In this document: positions 57,368 through 64,000 of the stretch, piece by piece
Numbering within the stretch: the stretch's first letter is position 1
Layout: every line of letters starts with the position of its first letter
NCBI GenBank assembly: GCA_902465495.1
Contig: CABQND010000001.1
Location: 1-64,000, forward strand
DNA length: 64,000 bases
Direction of reading: 5' to 3'
Origin: an uncultured Eubacteriales bacterium
Lineage (GTDB): Bacteria > Bacillota > Clostridia > Christensenellales > Borkfalkiaceae
Notes under the pieces: model-generated
Told to the model about the DNA's origin: nothing
The model's database searches: none
Seen by the model: the letters and a program-made list of their open reading frames with translations, nothing else
Program-made: the position numbers and the translations under genes

Positions 57368-57446
57368 TAAAAATTCGGGCAAATATATTTTCGTACTGAT
57401 TCGGCAAAACCTCCGCGATTCCGACAAAAAGAGTAATGTGTGCATA

Positions 57447-57475
57447 TTGACATATCAGCGAATATCCGATACAAT
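57447..57475 (+). promoter_or_regulatory. Sigma-A promoter of the ArsR gene
   Basis: TTGACA at 57447-57452, a 17-base spacer and TACAAT at 57470-57475. Confidence 0.8.
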
Positions 57476-57510
57476 GAAAGTATAAATATTATTTCTGATC
57501 GGGGAGAATT

Positions 57511-57852
57511 ATGCTTACAGAAACGCTTTTATTGGATCGGAGAATGCAGTCATTAGTAGAAAACTATGTTCCGGACGGGGAGATTTTGGACGGGCTTGTT
57601 GGCTTTTTTTCGGTGTTTGCGGACAGTACACGCATTCGTATTTTATCAGCGCTGGCGATTACGGAGCTTTGCGTAACCGATATATCGCGCGTGTTGGATA
57701 TCAATCAAACGACGGTTTCGCATCAGCTTCGCTTTTTGAAAAATGTAGGTATTGTCAAATGTACGAGATGCGGAAAGGTTATTTTTTACAGTTTGAAGAA
57801 TGAAACGGTCAATGATGTTTTGCTCAAAGGTGTTGAATTTTTGGGATATTAA
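57511..57852 (+). CDS. ArsR/SmtB-family metal-responsive repressor
   Basis: A 113-residue winged-helix repressor. The HTH core (ADSTRIRILSAL, ELCVTDISRVLDINQTTVSHQLRFLKNVGIV) is typical. Metal ligands may include the Cys of ELCVTD in helix 3 and the CTRC pair (about 88-91). The alpha-3 motif here has one Cys instead of the ELCVCD of cadmium sensors, so copper or another metal is possible. Its place directly behind copA suggests it controls copA. GGGGAG lies six bases before the ATG. Confidence 0.88.
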   Translation: MLTETLLLDRRMQSLVENYVPDGEILDGLVGFFSVFADSTRIRILSALAITELCVTDISRVLDINQTTVSHQLRFLKNVGIVKCTRCGKVIFYSLKNETVNDVLLKGVEFLGY

Positions 57853-57895
57853 ACGGTTCAAAAACATCTGAAAGCGTTGTAAATGAACGCTTCGC

Positions 57896-57925
57896 AAAAA
57901 AGGCAACGAGCAGTTGCCTTTTTTA
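57896..57925 (+). terminator. Terminator after the ArsR gene
   Basis: AAAAAAGGCAAC pairs with GTTGCCTTTTTT around a five-base loop. Confidence 0.85.
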
Positions 57926-57988
57926 TTGCAAAAAAACGGTACTTATTGTATAATGGGGAAGAAACAAAGTCATTGATTTTGGTTGCGT

Positions 57989-59794
57989 ATGAATGAAATT
58001 CAGGAAAAACTGAAATTGTTGCCTGATCAGCCGGGCGTCTATATCATGCTGGATAAAGATAAGAACGTCATTTATGTCGGAAAGGCGCGCGTTCTTAAAA
58101 ACAGGGTCCGGCAATATTTTCATTCTACTTTAAAGACGGAAAAGGTGGCGGCGATGGTGTCCAACATCGCTGACTTTTACTACATTATCACCAAATCAGA
58201 GATCGATGCGCTTTCACTGGAAAATAATCTCATAAAAAAATATAAGCCCAAATACAATATTCTCCTGAAAGACGATAAGACATATCCGTACATCAAGGTT
58301 GCAACCGGGGAAAAATATCCGTCCTTTACAATTTCGCGCAAATTGCGAAAAGGAAGTAAATATTTTGGACCGTATATGGGCGGGGTAAGGGTTCGCGATG
58401 TGCTTGAGATTTTAAATATGGCATTCGGGGTTCGTCTTTGTACGACGGCGATCGGTGCAACGCCGAAAAAACCTTGCCTGAATTATCATATTCATCGTTG
58501 CCCGGCCCCGTGTGCGCATTTGATCAGCGAAGAAGAGTATACTGAAAGGGTAAAAGCGGCGATGCGTTTTCTGGACGGGGATGACGCGGATGTTGAGCGG
58601 CTTCTGCGCGAAAAAATGGCGCAATATGCAGCAGCGGAAGAGTTCGAATTGGCGCTTGATTGTCGGAATAAGCTGGAAATGCTTTCCAAGATTGCACTCA
58701 AACGGATAACTTCGCTCAATCGAGACATTAACGCGGATGTGGTCGCGTATGCGAGCAATAATTTGTACGCGGCGATCAATATTTTGATTATACGACGCGG
58801 GATCATGCAAGGCGCAAGCACCTTTGCGGTTGAAAATGCTTCGTCCGATGATGAAGCGCTTACTTCGTTTTTGTCGCAATATTATGTTCGTCATCCTTTT
58901 CCGGACGAATTGATCGTACAAGATTTCTGCGAAAGCGCGCTAATTGAGGATTTTTTCTTGCGTGAGTACGGAAAAAAATTGACCATCTTGAATCCGAAAC
59001 AGGGTGTTCGCAGGCAGCTTTTGGAAATGGCGGAAAGAAATGCTTCGGAATATCTCGATAAAGCCATCGACAAAATTCGGCATAAGGAAGACATGACGGT
59101 CAACGCATGTAAGCGCTTGCAGGAGGTTTTAGGTCTTTCGCGCTATCCGCGGCGAATGGAATGTTACGATATTTCCAATATCAGCGGCGTGGATAAAGTC
59201 GGCTCCATGGTTGTATTCATCGACGGAGAAGCGGATCGGTCAAGTTATCGTCGTTTCAAAATACGGACGGTGGAGGGCGCAAACGATTTTGCGAGTTTGC
59301 AGGAAGTTTTACGCCGCAGATTGAGTAAGCTCGGAACAGAAGAAGAGGAACGCTTTCCGAAACCCGATCTCATCATAATTGACGGTGGCAAGGGACAGCT
59401 TTCTTCGGTCAAAGAAATTTTTGACGATATGCAGGTCTGTGACATCGATCTGATCTCCTTGGCAAAGCGCGAAGAAGAGATTTTTACGCTTGGTTCTGCG
59501 GACAGTATCTTGCTCGGAAAGAGAGACTATTGTTTGCAAATGTTGCAGCGGATACGAGATGAAGCGCATCGTTTTGCGATTACATTTTTCCGTAACATCC
59601 ACAGTAAACAATCGCTGACGTCCGTTTTGACGCAAATCCCGGGCGTTGGTAAGATCAAACGCCGTGCGCTGATCGAGAAATTCGGTACGATCGACCGCAT
59701 TATGAAAGCGGATGTAAAAGAGCTGGCTTCTGCGGACGGGATCGGGGAAAATCTCGCGGCGGCGATTAAAAAATATTTTGAGGAAGAACTTTAA
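57989..59794 (+). CDS. uvrC: Excinuclease ABC subunit C
   Basis: Makes both incisions beside bulky DNA damage bound by UvrB. The 601-residue protein has the GIY-YIG nuclease (about 12-90; PGVYIML...YVGKA), a Cys-containing middle, the UVR/UvrB-binding helix (about 197-232), the RNase H-like UvrC nuclease (about 385-530; MECYDISN, IDGGKGQLS) and tandem C-terminal helix-hairpin-helix motifs. I start at ATG 57989; a TTG two codons earlier is possible and neither has a strong ribosome site. It is followed after three bases by a HAD phosphatase gene. Confidence 0.96.
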   Translation: MNEIQEKLKLLPDQPGVYIMLDKDKNVIYVGKARVLKNRVRQYFHSTLKTEKVAAMVSNIADFYYIITKSEIDALSLENNLIKKYKPKYNILLKDDKTYPYIKVATGEKYPSFTISRKLRKGSKYFGPYMGGVRVRDVLEILNMAFGVRLCTTAIGATPKKPCLNYHIHRCPAPCAHLISEEEYTERVKAAMRFLDGDDADVERLLREKMAQYAAAEEFELALDCRNKLEMLSKIALKRITSLNRDINADVVAYASNNLYAAINILIIRRGIMQGASTFAVENASSDDEALTSFLSQYYVRHPFPDELIVQDFCESALIEDFFLREYGKKLTILNPKQGVRRQLLEMAERNASEYLDKAIDKIRHKEDMTVNACKRLQEVLGLSRYPRRMECYDISNISGVDKVGSMVVFIDGEADRSSYRRFKIRTVEGANDFASLQEVLRRRLSKLGTEEEERFPKPDLIIIDGGKGQLSSVKEIFDDMQVCDIDLISLAKREEEIFTLGSADSILLGKRDYCLQMLQRIRDEAHRFAITFFRNIHSKQSLTSVLTQIPGVGKIKRRALIEKFGTIDRIMKADVKELASADGIGENLAAAIKKYFEEEL

Positions 59795-59797
59795 ATT

Positions 59798-60616
59798 ATG
59801 CAGTACAAATTGATCGTTTCCGATTTTGACGGGACACTTCGCCGCAGTAAGGGCGGTATATCGGAAGGCAACGCGCGAGCGATCAAAGAATATGGCGAAG
59901 CAGGCGGCGTTTTTGCTCTGTGTACGGGAAGAATGATTTCGTCCATTCTTCCGTATGCAAAACAACTAAATCTCCAAGGATTTGTAGTTGCTTATCAGGG
60001 GGCGATTATTCAAGATATTGCAACGGGAAAGAATCTTCGCGATGCGCGTATTCCGAATAAAGATGCTGTTTCGATTTGCCGATTTTTGGAATCGCGGAAA
60101 GAGCATATCCATGTATACGACGGGGATGTTTTCTATGTCAATATGGATGATAATTTCCGGCTTTGGTATGAACAGGCGTGTGCCGTTCGCGGCATTTTGA
60201 CGCCTTTGCAAATATCGGAAACGGTGGAAAAAGAAAATATTTGCCCGCATAAAATTCTGGTGGCTTGTACAGCTGATCGGCGCGGAGAAATCTTTTCTGC
60301 TTTGTCAGAGCGTTACGGTGAACAATTTTATGTTACAACCAGTACGGAAAACCTCGTGGAGATTACGGTAAAGGGTTGCAATAAAGGGGACGCGCTGCGT
60401 TATATTGCGGACAGCCTGAAAATTCCGATGAACGAAACGATTGCGATTGGGGACAATTATAACGATTTACCGATGGTGCAAGCGGCGGGATTGGGCGTTG
60501 CGGTTATGAACGGAGAAAAAGCGCTGAAAGAAGCGGCGGATTTTGTTACAAAAAATTGTGACGAGGACGGCGTCGGGTATGTTATCCGTAAATTCGGGTT
60601 GGGGGAAAACATATGA
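59798..60616 (+). CDS. Cof-type HAD-IIB phosphatase
   Basis: A 272-residue haloacid-dehalogenase phosphatase with DFDGTL (about 8-13, nucleophile Asp8), TGRM and the C-terminal GDNYNDLPMV (about 222-231), plus a large type IIB cap. Such enzymes dephosphorylate sugar phosphates, FMN or pyridoxal phosphate; the substrate is unresolved. It overlaps hprK by four bases and follows uvrC closely. Confidence 0.85.
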   Translation: MQYKLIVSDFDGTLRRSKGGISEGNARAIKEYGEAGGVFALCTGRMISSILPYAKQLNLQGFVVAYQGAIIQDIATGKNLRDARIPNKDAVSICRFLESRKEHIHVYDGDVFYVNMDDNFRLWYEQACAVRGILTPLQISETVEKENICPHKILVACTADRRGEIFSALSERYGEQFYVTTSTENLVEITVKGCNKGDALRYIADSLKIPMNETIAIGDNYNDLPMVQAAGLGVAVMNGEKALKEAADFVTKNCDEDGVGYVIRKFGLGENI

Positions 60617-61527
60617 ACGAACAGAGTACAATATTATTGGATAGCTTTTGCGCGAGCCTCGGGCTGGAAATCGTTTTTGCGGGGAGAGGAAAGGTCACGC
60701 TTTCTTCATACAGCGTAACGAGACCGGGGTTGCAGTTGGCTGGGTTTTTTAAATATTTTGATTCTTCGCGAATTCTTGTTCTTGGAAACTCGGAGTATGA
60801 ATTTTTGCGTGACTTGCCGCCGGATATACGGCGTGAACGGATTGATACGTTGCTTTCATATAAAGAGATTCCCTGTATTATTCTTGCGCGCGATTTACCT
60901 GTTTTACAGGAATTGATCGAGGCGGCGCGTCAGACCGGTTGCCCGATTTTGCGCACGGATAAAATTACAACCGCGATCATGAATGATCTGTTCTTTTATT
61001 TGAACAAAACGTTGGCGCCTTCAATAAGTATGCACGGGGTACTGATGGATGTTTCGGGGGTAGGCATCTTATTGACGGGACACAGCGGTGTCGGTAAAAG
61101 CGAAACGGCAATGGAGCTGATCAAACGCGGGCACCGCCTTGTAGCGGATGACAGCGTGATTATAAAGCGCGTTTCCGAACAGCTTGTAGGGACCTCGCCG
61201 GAAATGATTCGTTATTTTATGGAACTTCGCGGGATCGGGATTATCAATATTAAAAACATGTATGGCTCTGGTTCCATATTAAATGAAAAGAATATCGAGC
61301 TTGTGATGGAGCTGGAAAATTGGGAAGAAGGAAAGGTATATGACAGGCTCGGTGAAGGTACTCTTTACGAAACGATATTGGGTATCAAGGTAATGAAACA
61401 TATTATTCCCGTTAAGCCGGGAAGGAATTTATCCATTATCATTGAAGTTGCTGCGCGGAATTTCCGTTTAAAAAGTATGGGATATGATGCGGCGCAAGAG
61501 CTTATCGGAAGAACCATCGGAAGATGA
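60613..61527 (+). CDS. hprK: HPr kinase/phosphorylase
   Basis: Phosphorylates Ser46 of HPr and reverses it, driving carbon catabolite control in Firmicutes. The 304-residue protein has an N-terminal domain (1-130) and the catalytic domain with HGVLMDVSGVGILLTGHSGVGKSETAMELI (P-loop GHSGVGKS about 156-163), LVADD and the signature RGIGIINIKNMYG (about 209-221). HPr itself is not in the window. It is followed by a terminator. Confidence 0.95.
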   Translation: MNEQSTILLDSFCASLGLEIVFAGRGKVTLSSYSVTRPGLQLAGFFKYFDSSRILVLGNSEYEFLRDLPPDIRRERIDTLLSYKEIPCIILARDLPVLQELIEAARQTGCPILRTDKITTAIMNDLFFYLNKTLAPSISMHGVLMDVSGVGILLTGHSGVGKSETAMELIKRGHRLVADDSVIIKRVSEQLVGTSPEMIRYFMELRGIGIINIKNMYGSGSILNEKNIELVMELENWEEGKVYDRLGEGTLYETILGIKVMKHIIPVKPGRNLSIIIEVAARNFRLKSMGYDAAQELIGRTIGR

Positions 61528-61535
61528 TCAAACTA

Positions 61536-61568
61536 AAAAGGCACGTCAGAATAAGGCGTGCCTTTTTT
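61536..61568 (+). terminator. Terminator after hprK
   Basis: AAAAGGCACG (61536-61545) pairs with CGTGCCTTTT (61557-61566), T tail. Confidence 0.85.
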
Positions 61569-61589
61569 AGATTAAAAATTAACGAAAAT

Positions 61590-61622
61590 AAATTCGGTAA
61601 AAGCGACTATGCGACCGAATTT
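61590..61622. promoter_or_regulatory. Dyad AAATTCGGT-N15-ACCGAATTT
   Basis: A perfect nine-base inverted repeat with a 15-base spacer; it ends just before TACAAT (61623-61628), the likely -10 box of the orphan binding-protein gene. It is well placed as an operator. Confidence 0.5.
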
Positions 61623-62637
61623 TACAATATACTATTGTGTGAAGAAGTTGCATTTTCCTTTGAAAAGAATATTGGCATGGGCGTTATTTGTGGCAGTATT
61701 ATGCGGCAGTATTGCGCTGTTGAGAACAAGCACGGTGACAGAAGCTGAGCCGAATCAACCCTATTCAGGTGTTTTGCGTTTATGGCATATAGACAGCTTT
61801 GAGGGCGGCAAAGGATCGCGCAGTTCATATCTGAGTAAAATAGCACGTGTTTATGAATCGGAAAATGAAGGCGTGTTAATACTGATTACAGTGCATACTC
61901 AAGAAAGCGCATCCTATGCTGTATCACAGGGAAATATGCCGGATATGTTTTCGTTCGGCACATACGATTCGTTTGCCGCAGATCTTCTGAAACCTCTTGA
62001 CGGCTATGATTTTGAGGCGGCGGCGCTGAATGGGGCTACGTATGCATTCCCGTGGTGCAGGGGCGGATATATGTTGTTTACGCTTGACGGGGATTTTACG
62101 GATGTAACGTCGGAGAATACGGTTTTGTCGAAGGGGCGAAATGCATTGCCTGAACTTGCTGCTTGTACAAGCGGCTTGTCCGGCGATTTTGAGGTGCAGG
62201 ACTCATTGCGTGCTTACATCAATTTTTTGAATGGCGATTTTAAATATATGGTTGGTACCCAGCGTGATGTGTTTCGCTTAAAAACTCGTGAGGTGAATTT
62301 TCAGACAAAGCCGCTTGGCGGGGCAAATGATCTTTATCAGTATATTGGCATATGTACAGGGGATTCCGACAAGTATGCTGCATGTCAGAAATTTGTTGAT
62401 CAACTTATATCGGAAGATGCGCAAAAAGAGCTTTCATCCATCGGAATGATGAGCGTTATTTGCTCCAATGTGTATGATTCTTCGGAAGTTGCTCTTTCAA
62501 ATGCGGAAAAAACAGATTGCGAAAATCGTGTAAAGGCTTTTCTTTCCGACCAAGCGAAGGATGAACTGGAAGAGTTGTCCGGGCGAGTTCTGCGAGGAGA
62601 AAGCGATATAAAAAATTTACAAAATTTCTTTGCATAG
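61609..62637 (+). CDS. Extracytoplasmic solute-binding-like protein, orphan
   Basis: A 342-residue protein anchored by one N-terminal membrane helix (about 20-38, with a basic KKLHFPLKR segment before it), followed by an external domain. The LRLWHIDSFEGGKGSR...ARVYE stretch and the GNMPDMFSFG element are typical of sugar-type ABC substrate-binding proteins, although the chain is shorter than usual. No transporter genes are near. The start is uncertain: ATG 61609 lies inside the dyad region, and GTG 61639 would make an almost leaderless start. Confidence 0.6.
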   Translation: MRPNFTIYYCVKKLHFPLKRILAWALFVAVLCGSIALLRTSTVTEAEPNQPYSGVLRLWHIDSFEGGKGSRSSYLSKIARVYESENEGVLILITVHTQESASYAVSQGNMPDMFSFGTYDSFAADLLKPLDGYDFEAAALNGATYAFPWCRGGYMLFTLDGDFTDVTSENTVLSKGRNALPELAACTSGLSGDFEVQDSLRAYINFLNGDFKYMVGTQRDVFRLKTREVNFQTKPLGGANDLYQYIGICTGDSDKYAACQKFVDQLISEDAQKELSSIGMMSVICSNVYDSSEVALSNAEKTDCENRVKAFLSDQAKDELEELSGRVLRGESDIKNLQNFFA

Positions 62638-62639
62638 GA

Positions 62640-62668
62640 TTGTAAATTCAAGGAATTTGCTGTATAAT
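62640..62668 (+). promoter_or_regulatory. Sigma-A promoter of murB
   Basis: TTGTAA at 62640-62645, a 17-base spacer and TATAAT at 62663-62668. Confidence 0.75.
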
Positions 62669-62683
62669 ATTGGGGAAGAGAAA

Positions 62684-63580
62684 ATGTCTTTTGATCGAAA
62701 TGTTGTAAAGGATGGATTGCCTGAAATACCGTTTACAGAAGAATTCAGCTTCAGTAAAAATACAACGATTGGAATTGGAGGAACAGCCTCGATAGCACTG
62801 TTTCCGCGTTCGGCGGCAGAACTGAGTAAGACGGTGTGTTTTTTGGCGGATAAGAAAGCGCCGTTTTGTATCTTGGGCAGAGGGGCAAATGTTTTGGCTT
62901 CAGACAATGGGTTTCAAGGGGTTGTTGTTTGTACCAGATCAGTAAAAGACATTAAATTTTCGCAGAATTTTGTTTGTTGCGGTTGCGGAATTAATATCGG
63001 TGAGCTTATTGTGCGTGCTCGCGCGGAAAGCCTCGGCGGAATTGAGTTTATGGCAGGGATACCTGCGACGGTCGGGGGTGCTGTCTTTATGAATGCGGGG
63101 GCACAGAGGCAATACATTGCATCTGTCATCGAAACGGTGGATGTTTTAGAAGAGGGAAAAATTATACGGCTTAATGCCAGCGAATGTAATTTTTCATATA
63201 AGCACAGCCGTTTTATGGAAAAAGATTCAATTATACTCGGGGCTTGTTTGCGGTTGATCCATATGGATCCGATAATGATTGATGCGCGGTTAGAGCGAAT
63301 ACGGGAAATTCGAAGCAGTTTGCCAAAAGGGCGAAGCATGGGCTGTGTTTTCAAAAATCCAAGCGATATTTCGGCGGGGGCATTGATCGAACAAGCAGGG
63401 TTAAAAGGAGTATCTTGCGGCGGTGCGTTTATTTCGGACGTGCATGCGAATTTTATAATCAATCGCGGTAATGCAACAGCGAAAGATGTTTTGCGGCTGA
63501 TTGCTTTATCCAAAGAAACGGTTTATAAACGAACGGGGATTCTCCTCAGAGAGGAGATACGATACATAGGAGATTTTTAG
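62684..63580 (+). CDS. murB: UDP-N-acetylenolpyruvoylglucosamine reductase
   Basis: The NADPH/FAD enzyme that makes UDP-MurNAc for peptidoglycan. The 299-residue protein has FAD-binding blocks NTTIGIGG and ILGRGANVLASD, GGIEFMAGIPATVGGAVFMNAG (about 110-131), the catalytic Ser region FSYKHSRF (about 168-175) and the C-terminal HANFIINRGNATAKDV. Short length with no extra loop indicates type II MurB, usual in Firmicutes. The start at 62684 has GAAGAG upstream; an in-frame extension to 62630 crosses the promoter. The PHP gene starts at the base after its stop. Confidence 0.95.
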   Translation: MSFDRNVVKDGLPEIPFTEEFSFSKNTTIGIGGTASIALFPRSAAELSKTVCFLADKKAPFCILGRGANVLASDNGFQGVVVCTRSVKDIKFSQNFVCCGCGINIGELIVRARAESLGGIEFMAGIPATVGGAVFMNAGAQRQYIASVIETVDVLEEGKIIRLNASECNFSYKHSRFMEKDSIILGACLRLIHMDPIMIDARLERIREIRSSLPKGRSMGCVFKNPSDISAGALIEQAGLKGVSCGGAFISDVHANFIINRGNATAKDVLRLIALSKETVYKRTGILLREEIRYIGDF

Positions 63581-64000
63581 ATGCTTCTTACAGGCGATTA
63601 TCATACGCATACGACGTACAGCCATGGCAAAGGCAGTGTAATGGAAAACGCGATGCAAGCAAAAAAGATCGGGCTTAAAGAGATTGCGATTACAGATCAC
63701 GGCTTTGAACAAATGGCGTTCGGGTTAAAGCATAAAAAGATGAATGAGCTGATCGAGGATTGTCGAGAAGCGAGTGAAAAAACAGGCATAAATGTATATG
63801 TCGGCATCGAGGCGAATTTGTGTGATGAAAACGGAAGGACCGATCTTCGCGAAGAAGATTATAAAGATTTTGATATTTATTTGATGGGGATACATCGTTT
63901 TGTACGGTTCACGCATTTTCGCGATTTTTGGAATATGCTGGTGCGCAATTCGATTTACACGACTTTTCATTTTAAGCCAAGTAAGAGTCTGATTCGTTAT
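63581..64000 (+). CDS. PHP-domain phosphoesterase, 3' end outside window
   Basis: The first 140 codons of a PHP-superfamily gene; no stop is reached. Metal-binding motifs are visible: DYHTHTTYSHGKG (about 6-18), ITDHGF (about 39-44) and GIEANL (about 76-81). Related proteins include histidinol phosphatase and polymerase/exonuclease PHP domains; this cut-off piece cannot decide. It starts directly after murB, as often seen in Clostridia, and rapZ-yvcK-whiA may follow. Confidence 0.8.
   Translation, partial: MLLTGDYHTHTTYSHGKGSVMENAMQAKKIGLKEIAITDHGFEQMAFGLKHKKMNELIEDCREASEKTGINVYVGIEANLCDENGRTDLREEDYKDFDIYLMGIHRFVRFTHFRDFWNMLVRNSIYTTFHFKPSKSLIRY

Overview
The window looks like a chromosomal segment of an endospore-forming Clostridia-type Firmicute with moderate GC. 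I base this on strong Shine-Dalgarno sites, TTGACA/TATAAT promoters, a T-box leader on thrS, the sporulation genes ytxC, yabP and yabQ, a large SRP RNA with an Alu domain, HPr kinase, and the conserved orders ytxC-thrS, infC-rpmI-rplT, yabP-yabQ-divIC, pta-ackA beside tmcAL, and hprK-(orphan)-murB-PHP. A gut Clostridia lineage (perhaps Christensenellales) is plausible, but I cannot fix the taxon from sequence alone. There is no prophage, transposon, CRISPR array, tRNA or rRNA gene. It is mostly core genome with a few accessory islands.

Layout. 1-9000: leuS (minus), then ytxC, a T-box, thrS, an attenuated leader with infC-rpmI-rplT, an rRNA/tRNA methyltransferase, yebC. 9-17 kb: proA; a membrane-anchored Ig-like protein coupled to a metallo-beta-lactamase-fold protein; typA; yabP-yabQ-divIC-ppx and an M50-type membrane protease. 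17-30 kb: a double-HTH regulator divergent from a 51-aa protein, a 50-aa zinc-ribbon-like protein, gyrB-gyrA, a CtpE-like P-type ATPase, serS, and clpB behind a ribbon-helix-helix gene. 30-42 kb: an unknown gene, a ZIP transporter, an SDR, an aldehyde dehydrogenase, SRP RNA, a heterodimeric ABC exporter, a tautomerase and a 965-aa lipoprotein with two esterase domains. 42-50 kb: an Mrp ATPase, a DUF11 protein with a Cys-rich small protein, a ROK glucokinase, an AraC regulator, pyruvate kinase, RNase P RNA and tmcAL. 50-64 kb: pta-ackA with two membrane (PH-like) proteins, rpmF, copA with a fused C-terminal CopZ domain, an ArsR regulator, uvrC, a HAD phosphatase, hprK, an orphan solute-binding-like protein, murB, and a PHP protein cut by the window end.

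The genes serve translation (synthetases, ribosomal proteins, IF3, TypA, RNase P, SRP), DNA topology and repair, acetate fermentation and glycolysis (ROK kinase, pyk, pta, ackA, hprK), metal homeostasis (ZIP, CopA/ArsR, CtpE-like) and cell envelope or sporulation. I found no clear undescribed multi-gene system. The most notable points are: an in-frame ribosome site before the fused CopZ domain of copA together with a DKTA instead of DKTG phosphorylation motif; Tyr at both classical quinolone-resistance positions of GyrA; a 191-nt overlap of yabQ and divIC; the twin-esterase lipoprotein; and several small Cys-rich or regulator-linked proteins without a known role.
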